NCBI GenBank assembly: GCA_907163345.1
Contig: CAJQUN010000021.1
Coordinates: 7,502,001 to 7,566,000, forward strand
Origin: Haberlea rhodopensis
Lineage: Eukaryota > Streptophyta > Magnoliopsida > Lamiales > Gesneriaceae
Reading direction: 5' to 3'
Length of the DNA: 64,000 nt
Below are positions 22,581-33,029 of the stretch, piece after piece (position 1 is the first letter of the stretch; each line of letters starts with the position of its first letter). The notes beneath the pieces are model-generated. The model ran no database searches. It had not been told where the DNA came from and worked only from the letters and a program-made list of their open reading frames with translations. A program made the translations under genes and the position numbers.

Positions 22581-24240
22581 TGACACCCCGATGTTCATAA
22601 TTGGTGGGAATTAATATATATCGGTGTATGAGGTAAAACACACACAGATAGCGGACAAGCGCTAAAAGGTGCGAAAACAAGCACTCTGCTCGCGAGCACC
22701 GACCATCGCTCACAAAATCGTTTCGTTCGCCGCCGTCCGACCACCTATCGCCTAGCCGATCTACCACCGTGTTCACAACTCATTGGCGCATATTTCTATA
22801 TCAGATAATCAAGATTTAAGCTCCAAAAATTGGTTCGATTTTGGCCTGGAACGAACCAAATCGTGAAGGCTAGGGTTTATGCGCTTTTGGTTCGATTTCT
22901 TTGATTCAACCACAAATTGAACAAAGCCAAGGCACCGATTCTCTTCCTTGTACCTGGACAAAACTTTCTACACCAGCCACCGCCTCTACCACCTTCGGAC
23001 CTCACCGGAATTTGGGAAGAGACGTGCGTGAATTGTGCGCAAATTGGGTATAAATTCGACATTCGATTTTTTCGACTTTGCGATAATTACCAATTATTTT
23101 GAACTATAATTGTTAGATAATAATTTGAATTGGTGACAAATAATTTAACACATTAAATTATGGTGTAATCACATCAATTTAATTAACCAGAATTGGGTAA
23201 GTTGTAACCAAAATTGATAACCAATTTTTAATGATTGACTACAAGCTCAAGTCCACCCTCATATATCGAAAAGTAAATGTATGTTGCGATCGGGTAACAT
23301 ACGACAGATATCTTTATCAGTTGATATATGATTTGATGAATTATGTGAATTACGTGAGATTATGTGGTTACATGATTTTATTTAAATTATGTGGCATTCA
23401 TAGCATGCACAATTAGCATATCAGTGTATGAATGTAAATGTTTTGTTAATACACATCATATTTCTACATACATCGATGCATGACATGCGCGTTGAACTAT
23501 GATCCTTAAATACCCTGTCATCTTTGGACTCTGGTATAATCATTGGAGAACGGTACTTTGATACTATGACCGGCATTAAATGGCCTGAAAGGTATAGGAA
23601 ATCGTGGTCTACTCTGATTACCATGATTTGTTGAGACGAGGGATTGGTGGCACCTTGCTGATGTCAACCCGTGTATATCCCTCACTGTGATGTCGAGACT
23701 TTGGATATGACGACGCTTCACTGATTATTCCTTATGATTGGCAGGCTCGAGCTACTATGATTTGGTAGCGATTTGATTGATTCTGATATACCTAGTGGAT
23801 GAATGATTGACCTGATAACGGCATGACATGACATTACATGCATTGCATTGCATTTCATTTCATTTCATATATCAATTTATAGATACATGTTGTATTTCTT
23901 TTGATCGTTCTATATTGGGCTTTTGCTCACTCCCTATGGGGTTGTTGTTGTCTTTGTGTGTGAACAATGACAGGTAGTACAGGTGGCCAGAACTCCAGAG
24001 ATGGCACGTCCGATGGGAGCCACACTTGATGTTTTATTCCTGTTTATACCAGTAGTCTATGTACCATGGGGTGATGAATTTTTATAAGTTAGTTTGTTTT
24101 GGCCCAGTATGGATATGTGTTTACTAGTTTGATATGTGTATGTCTACGTTGATGGATATGAAAATGATGGTATATATCTATTGATATTAGTGGTACGTTC
24201 CTAGTACGACGAGATTTTGCCGAAATTTTTAGGACCACAT
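22581..24240 (+). mobile_element. Possible Ty3/gypsy solo LTR or LTR fragment
   Basis: It starts TGACACCCCGATG, a form common to chromovirus LTRs, and could end at AGGACCACA (24239). Inside are a TCGCTCACAAAATCG region, GCATTGCATTGCATTTCATT runs near 23840-23870, and GGGCTTTTGCTCACTCCC, a word often seen in such LTRs. Flanking 5-bp sequences do not match, so the ends are uncertain. No protein-coding sequence was found. Confidence 0.4.
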
Positions 24241-24423
24241 GTTAATAAATGTTAAACAAATCTTCTGTTGTTTACTCTATATTTATTATTATGTGATCAT
24301 TAATCACATAATTAGGATTGGACTCTCGTATATTACGTAGTTTGTCTATTAGAAGTAGAGAAGAAATCCAATAGTTAAACCAAAAACTCTTCTCCAGAAT
24401 ATTTAAGCAAAGGTGAAGCTAAA

Positions 24424-24720
24424 ATGTGTGGGGGAGCTATAATCTCCGACTTCCAGCATCCTCGCAGCTGATCGTCGTGCCGCTAACTGCCGATCTGATC
24501 TAGGGCAGCGCTGTCGCATATCTGTTCAATATGGGAATTATCCGTCCAACCTCAGAGTTCGGAGCCATCTTTGATTCGGAGGATAAATCCGAACCTGATC
24601 TTCAGTATTTTAAAGAATATTCTGATTGATGAGAGGATCCATGTGAAAAGCCTTCGTCTTTCTTTGCTTCAAAACGATCTGGTTTTAATGGTAAGGTCGT
24701 GTTCTGCTTTCCTGATGGGA
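24424..24720 (+). pseudogene. Group VII ERF transcription factor, N-terminal fragment, broken
   Basis: The ATG at 24424 opens MCGGAIISDF, the conserved N-terminus of group VII ERFs (RAP2.12/RAP2.2/RAP2.3 and HRE). In that family Cys2 is the oxygen-sensing N-degron. After QHPRS a TGA follows; the next family-like block, LTADLI, is in another frame and ends in TAG, then SEFGAIFDSEDKSEPDLQ and DPCEKPSSFFASK resemble the acidic region of the family. No AP2 DNA-binding domain was found in the following kilobases. The fragment therefore looks like a captured or decayed 5' exon. A gene with unusual splicing is the less likely alternative. Confidence 0.65.
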
Positions 24721-25366
24721 TTTAAGATTTTATATTTGTCATGACTCATTTCATCAATGTGTATGAGTTATGATGCTCTCTTGTTTATTTCTACTGCGTC
24801 CTATATAAATTAGGATGAAGATGTGATATATTTTTTTGTTTCTATGTAATAGGCTGAATTTATATGGTGATGATGTTAATTCTGTTTGTGTATGTATTTT
24901 CTCGTAGTATTTTCCTTTTATATCGCAATTTGTTGACACCGTGGTCTTTGATGTTTCAAGATATTTGAATCTGAATGTGAGAAACTTTAAATGTTAGTTT
25001 AATATACCTGATGATGTTTAACACTTGTAGTCAATTAGTGATCATGACAATTTTGAAAGTGGGTTTTTAATGTTCTTGTGCATTGTTTTGTATTATGTTC
25101 GGCAGGGTGTATGGATGGATTAGTGTAAGTAATTATTTATTTTCATAGGGGAGCGTGTATAGCGCAGTTGGCAGGGAAATTCTTGTATGGACAGGCTCCT
25201 AACATACACAAACACATGTAAATATGTATTTATATGTATGTATATGTTTGTATGTGTGTTGGTGTATGACAGAACCCGGTCTATACACGAATTTCCGGAG
25301 TTGGCCTTTGAGACGCTGAATGAAGCTTTGTCTTTTGAATTTCTTGCCGTTTACTGCATGTTACCT
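24721..25366. other. Non-coding stretch with a small GT/AC-rich foldback
   Basis: Around 25186-25290, ACATACACAAACAC and GTTTGTATGTGTGTTG form an imperfect inverted pair around TATGTATATG, similar in make-up to the MITE at 25914-26047. GTATAGCGCAGTTGG at 25149 resembles a tRNA A box but no matching tRNA fold was found. Confidence 0.35.
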
Positions 25367-25546
25367 TTGTTTTTTCGCAGTAAAGAAGTCTAGCACATTA
25401 ATAATTATGTTATAATGTAATGATTGTTGGGTGCACATCTATTCTTGACTATTGTTTGTTTGCTACTTTCAGTTTGTGTGAAGAAGACAATACTACGGGG
25501 GTCGACAAAAAAAAAAAGAGCTACCAATGGGTTGGTATTATTAATT
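25367..25546 (+). repeat. Direct repeat copy 1 of a roughly 185-bp segment
   Basis: From TTGTTTTTTCGCAG to TTGGTATTAT this matches 27707-27897 nearly base for base, apart from a small indel near 25410, a few substitutions, and an A run here where copy 2 has ATAATACGAGCGACCC. The two copies are in the same orientation about 2.3 kb apart. Confidence 0.9.
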
Positions 25547-25559
25547 GATTAAATATAGA

Positions 25560-26390
25560 TAGACAACTATTACTCCAAAGATTATGAACAGTGGATTGAT
25601 ATTCGGTTGAAAACCTCCAATGTGGTTCAAATCGAAAGGATTTAGGTAAATGACGAGATTGAACTCCCAGTCCAAAGGCCTCAGAAATCTCAATATGCAG
25701 CATTCGGTGATCCGACCCAAAATAATCAAGATGACGGACCACTGCACGCGTGAACAGGATTTGACACTCATGATTAGCAACCGCCCTATCAAGACATTCA
25801 GATATAGAGTCCGGATAAGCTCTACAATTTTTCCAAGTAAACAGAGGTCCACTGAATCCCATTTCGTTAAGATGGCAGTGGTCGAGCTTATCCCGAAATA
25901 TACTCATTTGTGGGGTTTGTCTTGGGTGCACCCGGTGTTTGGGTGCACCAAGACACATACATGTGTATCTATATGTATGTATATTTTATGTATCTATATA
26001 TATGTGTCTTGGTGCACCCAAACATCGGGTGCACCCAAGACAAACCCCTCATTTGTGGATCTGAACCATAATCCTCATGATTTTTCTTATAATGACAATA
26101 TTGCATTAAAATCACCAGAAACTAGCCATTGGAGTTGAAAATGGAATGCAATCTTTTAAATAGTTGCCACGAGTGATCACGGGTCCTCCGATCTGGAGCA
26201 CCATAAAATCCTGTAAACCGCCAAGGGGTAACGCCCTGCCAACTCACAATCGCATCAATATGTCCATTGCTATAATTCATAATATCTAGGGAAAGATCAT
26301 CATTTCTTCCCCTGCAGTCTACCATGAAACCATAGAAAATCCCAAGTGCTGTTATGGTCATTCGACCCAGAAAACATTCGACCCAGAAAA
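25560..26390 (-). pseudogene. LINE (L1-type) endonuclease domain fragment, split by a MITE
   Basis: On the minus strand, 26390 downwards reads FMVDCRGRNDD, YSNGHIDAIV, WRFTGFYGAPD, then SGDFNAI; after the MITE it resumes as MSIFRDKLDHCHL, GFSGPLFTWKN, LDRAVANHE, VVRHLDYFGSDHRMLHIEI. These are the ordered motifs of the apurinic-type endonuclease of plant L1 LINEs, including GDFN and SDHR. A stop follows SIFNSNG near 26122 and others break the frame. No reverse transcriptase is attached, so this is an internal fragment. Confidence 0.85.
25914..26047. mobile_element. Mutator-type MITE, about 134 bp, inside the LINE
   Basis: Almost the whole segment is a foldback: GGTTTGTCTTGGGTGCACCC at the left is mirrored at the right, followed inward by GGTGTTTGGGTGCACCAAGA and its near-perfect mirror (ACATCGGG at the right end), around an AT-rich centre. 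The direct repeat CTCATTTGTGG (11 bp) lies at 25903-25913 and 26048-26058, fitting the 9-11 bp duplications of Mutator-type elements. Removing the insert rejoins LINE sequence. Confidence 0.9.
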
Positions 26391-27250
26391 CAGCGAACAG
26401 ATCATTCATGGTTAACTCCATGACAAGCCATACTACAAAATTTGTCAAGGACATCTTTGAAAAGCAGAGGCAAATATTATGGGACAACAAGATTCCGGCA
26501 ACCAAAGAAACTAGCTGGAAGTTCTGCAACATGGCTCATGTGGGAAGATGGCAGGACTACATCTGCCCGAGCTGCCCAGAGCGGAAAGAGCCACTGTTCG
26601 GGAAAGGATTCCCTGTCAAAAGGGGCTAGAAGAAAAGTGACAAAGTAGGACCGGGCAAACGTGGAAGATTCCCACGCGGACTGCAAAAACCAAATTTCTA
26701 GGGACCACAGGGAGACAAGAGTCATGTGACTCTGACGAGGACCACTACCATTATAAAAAGAAAACAAAATGGTAGGACAAGATACCAAACAAGAAAGAAG
26801 ACGCATGCAGTGACGTCTGATGATAAACAAGATTTGAATTCTGGATTTCACATCCACCTCCAGACTTCTATAAATACCAAGGCATTCAGGAAGCTAAGGA
26901 CATCGAAAATTCACCATAGTTTTCTGAGAATAAAAATTAGAGTCTCTATGCTTTGTAATATTTCAACTTTCGTAGCTTGGTAATATTTCTTTTCTTTTCT
27001 TTCTTTTCGTAAACATCTGTAATATTTTTCTGTTTTAGTTTATGTGTTCTTGAGTCAAGCTACGCCCTAAGGTAGGAAACGAATTAGGGTTGTGCTGTAC
27101 GGTTTCTGAAGGAGTTGGATAACTGGCAGACTAACCTCGCCCGTGAGCTGAGGTTGGATGGTGATGAGCCATTCGTAAAACAGTCTGGAGGCAGTAAGTT
27201 TTCGACTGGTGGCGTTGCGACCCACCTCACCCGGTGCCGTTATGGTCAAA
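26391..27250 (+). other. Unidentified insert; possible pararetrovirus-like tail and promoter
   Basis: About 26400-26629 holds a plus-strand open frame with a cysteine motif (YICPSCPERKE) ending at TAG. Downstream are TGACGTCTGATGA (26811) and TCTATAAATA (26866), then a CT-rich leader near 26987-27010. Coding end, TGACG-type element, TATA box, leader is the layout seen at the end of caulimovirus-like genomes, but no reverse transcriptase or primer site is present, so this is a weak inference. A non-viral transposon insert is equally possible. Confidence 0.25.
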
Positions 27251-27557
27251 ATGGTATATTTCAGTTTGTTAAAATTTTATTGTAATACGGAAGCATGATG
27301 AGCCTGCTATTTATTTTTAACATGATCTTCAAATCGGGTTTTGAATTATAATTAGAAGAATGTTATATGAACTGTGAGTCCATTGCAAAAGTATGCTATT
27401 GGGTTCACCCGAGATGAAAGAAACTGAAGGATCTTATGTTCATAAATGCTACGGTTTGATGAATATTAGGATAAAGAAGATGATAAATAGTATATAGATG
27501 CATATTTGTTCTTTAAACATTTTCTTAGGGTTAAGAATGCTATTTTATTAAGAGTTG

Positions 27558-27598
27558 GTTGGACCACGTGGACCACTTGGACCATATGGACCACATGG
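27558..27598. repeat. 9-bp tandem repeat, four copies
   Basis: TGGACCACG, TGGACCACT, TGGACCATA and TGGACCACA follow each other directly. Confidence 0.9.
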
Positions 27599-27706
27599 GG
27601 TTATTATAGTCAGTTCAACCCAGAATGGACATAGATGAACTAATGTTTTTAACTAAGACTATGATGAATTAAGTTTCAGGAAAGGGTACCGGCCCGTAAT
27701 TTTCTC

Positions 27707-27897
27707 TTGTTTTTTCGCAGTAAAGAAGTCTAGCACATTAATAATTATGTTATATGTAATGATTATTGGGTGCACATCTATTCTTGACTATTGTTTGTTT
27801 GCTAGTTTCAGTTTGTGTGAAGAAGACAATACTACGGGGGTCGACATAATACGAGCGACCCAAAAAAAAATAATGAGCTACCATTGGGTTGGTATTA
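27707..27897 (+). repeat. Direct repeat copy 2 of the roughly 185-bp segment
   Basis: It matches 25367-25546. After the shared TTGGTATTAT it passes into GTGACCCGGTCCC and an AC/GT-rich stretch (27898-28020) similar in make-up to the foldbacks near 25.2 and 26.0 kb. Confidence 0.9.
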
Positions 27898-28039
27898 TAA
27901 TGTGACCCGGTCCCACTTCTGTACATCCGATCTTACAAACAACAACACACATATAAACATATACGTACATATTTATGTATCTTGGTCACAAACATCCGGT
28001 CCACATAAGTATTTTCCTAATGTGACCCATGTTTATTTT

Positions 28040-28367
28040 ACATGTTGCATCGAATACTGACAGGTGAGGAAAAATCGTCCAGAATGGGGAATTGACAACA
28101 CGAGGTGTGGCCAATGTTATGTCCACAACCACATCGCTCAATAACTTGTGGAGTGTCTAATAAGTTTGAAGGATTCCCGAGCTAGAAGACCGGACTTCCG
28201 TATTTGGGCTTATGGCCTAACTCATATTTTTGGTTGCAATAGTATCTTGATCGGAGTAAATAACTTTGGGAACGTTCAGTTTTTGTATGTTAACTAAAAT
28301 TTGTGAAATTATCTCATGCCAGTTTCCGATCATTGTCTTCTGCAGGACTGTAACTACCTGCGTGCTA
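28040..28367 (+). other. Exon-like islands of an unidentified decayed gene
   Basis: After an AG at about 28061 the plus strand reads RPEWGIDNTRCGQCYVHNH, a CX2CX4H start of a zinc-knuckle-like motif, then a stop. A second island after TTCTGCAG (28337-28345) reads NYLRARGYKCTNSYV and meets a GTAAGG donor-like site near 28399. Further on, 28690-28780 can be read as Gly/Arg/Tyr-rich peptide (YGGESGRSYGR). Together they suggest remains of an RNA-binding-type protein, but no family could be fixed. Confidence 0.25.
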
Positions 28368-28595
28368 GAGGATATAAATGTACGAACAGCTATGTGGGTA
28401 AGGTGTATACATATGATGTCTTGTGACTAGTGATTATATTACTGGATAAATAATGAGTATTAGTATGCGGTGAAAAGGAAAAGTAAGCACATGATTCACA
28501 GATTACTCATTATTTATCCAGGAATATAATCACAAGGTACAAGTCATCATATATATACATCTTACCCACATAGTTGTTGGTATATTTATGTCCTC
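28368..28595. repeat. Large inverted repeat (92-bp arms, 44-bp spacer)
   Basis: Arms at 28368-28459 and 28504-28595 are imperfect mirror copies: CTATGTGGGTAAGGTGTATA on the left pairs with TATACATCTTACCCACATAG on the right, and GGATAAATAATGAGTA with TACTCATTATTTATCC. The left arm contains the last exon-like island, so the palindrome probably arose by inverted duplication of that segment. A transcript could fold into a long hairpin. Confidence 0.85.
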
Positions 28596-28599
28596 CAAC

Positions 28600-29906
28600 T
28601 ACTCTAACAATCAATTTGTTACAGTTCTGCGAAAGTCAGTGGTGGAAATAACATCTTTTAAGTCTTTCGATTAAGGTGGTGATGTTTGGTAGCTAGGGAG
28701 GAGTGATGGTTATTGAGACCGAAACCGCGACTATGGAGGTGAATCTGGGAGGAGCTATGGAAGGAGGAGGAAAGAAAATGGAAGGAGCATGTTGGAATAA
28801 AGTTTGTTTCTTTATTATGTAGGTTAGAAAAAATTGCGTGATGCCTTATTTCTTTTAAGATCATATTAGTATTTGTCCCCAATATAATGATTATATTTGA
28901 TGATTACACTTTTAAAAACTTCCAACCTTATTTTATTACTACACACTATTATAACTTAAAATTAGTAGTTTAGAATTTTAAAATAATTTTATTATATATA
29001 TATAAATCACTATTAGATTTGTAGATGGGTCGAATTCGAATCGAATTTTTAATATTTTCGACATCATATTTACACTCATAATATTCAACCTCAAGTTAAC
29101 ACTGCTCAGTATCAAAATCGAGTTAAATAAAGGTATCAAAAACTAAAACAGTTTGGAACGATATGGTGCTGCAGACTGTTTAGAGCTTATCTCATTCAAA
29201 TGATATGCTTCTAAAATGGTTGAACAACCAGCTCAAAATACTACATGTCATAATCAAGCTTGCTCAGTCAATTCGAATGTTATCAAGGATAAAAAGGGTC
29301 TGCAATAAGCTATTGAAGAAAAAAAAAGTAAAAAAAAAACATAATTTCTAAAAACTGAAGTCATGTTTATTTTGGTCAATTTAACCAAATTTATACGAAT
29401 TAAAGTTTTTTTTGTGGATTAGATTGAAAAATGCTTCGTCATATGGTATGACCGTCTTATTATATTTATCAAATTATTCAACCTGGAAATTTTCCTTTGA
29501 CAATAAAATATGTTTCACTTTTTAAAATTATCCTATTTTTAAAAAGTTTTTAAATTTGTTTGGGTCACTTGTACTAAAAGTTTGAAACGGGACTGCAACA
29601 TAACACCACCGTACCAAAAACTATAACTAGTTACCAATGGTCCAAATCAAACTTCCAAATATTGCACCTCGTTCCCCAAGTTAATAATGAATATGTAGAG
29701 ATAAAAAATAGCATGAAGAAACATTCAAACGATGTATATATTCAAAACCACCCAAGAATAGCATAATAAAATGAGAGTAGCATCTCAAGAAACAAGTCCA
29801 ATATTATTTTTGAAGGGTAACCACATTGACACAAAAGACAAGCAATAACAAACCTTAAATGAGAGTAAAATCGGAAGACATCCATTTTCCAATAATCCTC
29901 TCTTCC
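28600..29906. other. Intergenic DNA 3' of the CYSTM gene
   Basis: AT-rich, with an A run near 29320-29340. The part nearest 29906 should carry the 3' UTR and poly(A) signal of the CYSTM gene. Nothing else was recognised beyond the Gly/Arg-coding-like patch at 28690-28780. Confidence 0.4.
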
Positions 29907-31337
29907 TCAGAAGCATGCGTCAAGGAGGCAACAGCAGCAAAGAGCAGCCAAACTGCACCAAAAATATACAGAAACTTTATTGATTTAATCTTTCAATTTA
30001 AGAAGATTTTGACATATGACAAACCCAATTTTTAATATACTTAGTTTTTAAACATTGTGCTAAATAATTATCGTACTAAGAAAAACGCCCAGAAAAGTTA
30101 TACATAAAAAAATTATTTGATTATTTGACTTGAGTACTATATCTAACCCTCCTAATTGTTGCCTTCCATCTAAATTTGGAAAAATTTCATTTCAAAAATA
30201 TAAGCTCTCGCTGTGCAAATTATATATATCCCATTACATGTCAGTTTGATGTTGCCCTATATTTAGAGGCATCGTCATCATTGATACGTAATAATACGTC
30301 GATCAACTATAGATGCTACACTAGGCAGGGGTGTATCTCATCAAATTTCCCCAGTTACAGGCTAGTTTGATGTAATCTCTGTCGAACTTCTCTTTTAGAC
30401 CATCTTACAGGTTTTGTTTTTCAAATCAACCCTTCAAATGACTAATAAAAAAATCAAATAATGGTTAAAAGTCGAAAAGTTAATATATCAAATTCTTGTT
30501 CAAATGAATTTTAAATTTCCCGATCACAATACTTCGATTTGGCCAATTTTAAACTAAAAAATTAGGTTATTTATGTTAAGTTTTTTAATAACATTGCTTA
30601 TATCGTTTATATAAAATCTTTTAAATAATAAGATTAGGAAAATTATTATTGGGACACTGACAGTCTGGAAAAGGCACGTGATTACCAAATACTGAGGGAA
30701 CACAAAACCCCACCGGCCCCACCCTCGGTGGTTCACCCATCAGCAAAGTGGAAACTTTGTCGCTACGTGCTTTTCAAATAAGTGGTGATGATGCTCTAAG
30801 GACTAAGGACAATACGCTTAAGGGCATCATCAAACATCAAACATCAAACAAACCTAGAGCAAAGTGGTCAACTCCACCGTCTCCACGGAAAACCCCCAAA
30901 AAATAGAGAAAACACCACAAAATCAAAATCAAAACCTAGATCTGAACACACAAATCAAATCGAGCAATCAATCGAAAACAAAATCCGAAAACTGAACAAA
31001 ACTCAGATTATCAAATCCGTTTACGTACCATCCTTCCATCAAACCCGCACTGCCGGATTGCTTCTGAGGCGGCGGCGCGCCGTACTGAGGTGCGTACTGC
31101 GGCGGATATCCCTGCGGTGGGTAGCCCTGCTGCGGCGGATATCCCGGAGGCGGGTAACCAGCAGGCGGATACGCGTCCTTCGGATACCCCTCCGGAGGAT
31201 ATCCTGTAAATAAAAAACCCACAAAAAATCACATACAAATTCTTCTATCAAACAAAAAAATCGAAGATCCGATCTAATCACTCACCTTGAGGTGGAGGAA
31301 CTCCGACTGGAGGTTGATTCTGGTTGTAGTAACTCAT
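29907..31337 (-). CDS. CYSTM family protein with XYPPX repeats (90 aa, three exons)
   Basis: Exons 31286-31337, 31029-31203 and 29907-29952 give 273 nt in frame from ATG (31337) to TGA (29907-29909). Exon 1 encodes MSYYNQNQPPVGVPPPQ, exon 2 a run of GYPPxGYPP-type repeats with QYGAPPPQ and GLMEG, exon 3 the hallmark CLAALCCCCLLDACF ending at the C-terminus. Donors are GTGAGT and GTACGT, acceptors TTTACAG and GGTGCAG. In CYSTM proteins the cysteine-rich C-terminal helix is thought to anchor the small protein in membranes, and members are linked to stress tolerance; this member's role is inferred from the family. Intron 2 is long (1076 bp). Length and layout are normal for the family and nothing is broken. 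Confidence 0.93.
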
Positions 31338-31471
31338 GATTTGGTATTAAATTCCCCCTCTCTACGGGTTGCTCCTTCTTTATGCACGCGTGTGAGGGTT
31401 TAAAGTGAGGATAATCGGTTTGTAGAGAGGAAGGGAGACGTATAGGAGTGAAGTAGAAGATTTCTCGTTAG

Positions 31472-31480
31472 TTATATAAT
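31472..31480 (-). promoter_or_regulatory. Candidate TATA box of the CYSTM gene
   Basis: On the minus strand TTATATAAC lies about 135 bp upstream of the ATG, a usual distance for a plant gene with a 100-base leader. No experimental support. Confidence 0.45.
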
Positions 31481-31507
31481 GAAGTTTGAAGTGAGTGCGC
31501 GTACCGT

Positions 31508-31707
31508 AAGCCGGTAAGCGTAATCTATTCTACTTTATTTTATTTTTTACCCAATACTAAATATTTTTTTGCACGTAACAAGAATCGAACTTTTATTTAT
31601 AGGAACATAAGCCGATAAGCGTAATCTATTTTACTTTATTTTATTTTTACCCGATACTAAATATTTTTTTGAATATAACAAAAATCGAACTCTTATTCAT
31701 AGGAAGA
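31508..31707. repeat. Diverged tandem duplication, about 100-bp unit
   Basis: AAGCCGGTAAGCGTAATCTA at about 31508 recurs as AAGCCGATAAGCGTAATCTA at about 31610, and both are followed by ACTTTATTTTATTTTT, a CCxATACTAAATATTTTTTT block, AATCGAACT and ATAGGAA. Confidence 0.85.
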
Positions 31708-33029
31708 AGAAGAGGATGACAATCTATTTAAATTTAAACCTATTGAAAAATTAGGCATACATACCCTTCCCCATACTAAAAGACAAGGTTAAAAAATATT
31801 AGGCATACACTATACATCGAGCATGGATCGGTGATCTCTAGATTATTTGGTTTATTATCATATATTCATTTTATATTAAGTAATCCACTTTTAAAGCCTA
31901 TCTAAACTAAAAATAACTAATACTTCTATTACTAAACTTTTTTTTTGATACATAGGGAGGGAGGATCGAGCAAAAGAGGTCCCAATTTTGGGACAATGAA
32001 ATTATCCGCCGGACTACCCGGAGATCTCATATTACTAAATATTTTAATCACAATTGTTTGCAACGATGACTATCGAGTTAATGATATTTGAACGGAACCA
32101 CATGTGGTAATTTTATGACATGAATGGATATAATATTAGCAAATGTGCAAAAGGTGGAAGAAAGGAAATTCATTTATCTAAATCGACATTCATTATAACC
32201 AGGCTATGATCTCCTAAAAATCACTCGGTATAGTGTCATACACTTCTAGGATATTGACACTCCTCGGACAAGGGTCGGACACGCCACATGACGTGTCTTT
32301 AATTTTTTTGAAACAAATAAAATTGGGCATACGTGTCGGACACCCCCTCAAAATCGGATACGGATGGGAGTACCCAAAACATTAATGATACTTTTGGGGG
32401 TTAATTGTACGATTCAAAAGTTTTTTGCTAAAATGAAATTTGGGTGTGTTAGTTAAACTTTATGTTAGTTGAAGCAATATACATTTGATGTTAGTATAGC
32501 TGATACTCGATAGTTTCATGTGAAAAATACATTTGTTTATATATTTTTTAAAATTTGGTAAGAATATTGTTGGTGTTATATTTTATTTGGACGTGTTTGC
32601 TAAACTCTAAGTTAATTGAAGTAATATGTATTTGGAATATGAATGAGATTATGATGATTCTAGTTATATGCATTTATTTATATGCTTATTGAATTTGGTA
32701 AGAATATTTTTGTTGATTTTATATTATTTTAAAAATTTAAAAATGTGATTTTTTGTATTTTATAATATATTACATATAATATATGTACCCACACATGCAT
32801 GTCACGACCGTGTCTTATCCCAAAAATTTTGAATTATGTGTTGTTGTATCCGTGTCTGTATTGTGTCAGTGTCCGTGCATAGTAGCAACTAGAAAATGAA
32901 AAATGAACTCAAACTTAAAAAACAAATGGAGCTAAATCCTTATTTATACTATGAACTAGCTAACTAAAGCAAAACTAATGAAATCGTATTTTACAAAGAA
33001 ACGTTTTTAATATCTAATGCCCCGTTAAG
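31708..33029. other. Intergenic DNA with a degenerate 145-bp direct repeat
   Basis: About 32440-32580 and 32590-32730 are weakly matching copies (AAACTTTATGTTAGTTGAAG and AAACTCTAAGTTAATTGAAG; both contain GAATTTGGTAAGAATAT or a close variant). Around 32265-32370 and 32805-32880 GTGTCGGACAC-like words recur. No gene was seen. Confidence 0.5.

Noticed and set aside
22581..24240. Precise solo-LTR ends with target duplication
   Set aside because: The 5-bp sequences flanking the proposed ends (AACGG and TGTTA) do not match, so the block is listed only as LTR-like.
25146..25190. tRNA or SINE head (TAGCGCAGTTGG)
   Set aside because: Only an A-box-like word; no cloverleaf could be folded and no matching B box at the proper distance.
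26477..26857. 126-codon minus-strand frame
   Set aside because: It is antisense to the plus-strand frame with the CPSCPE motif and shows no domain.
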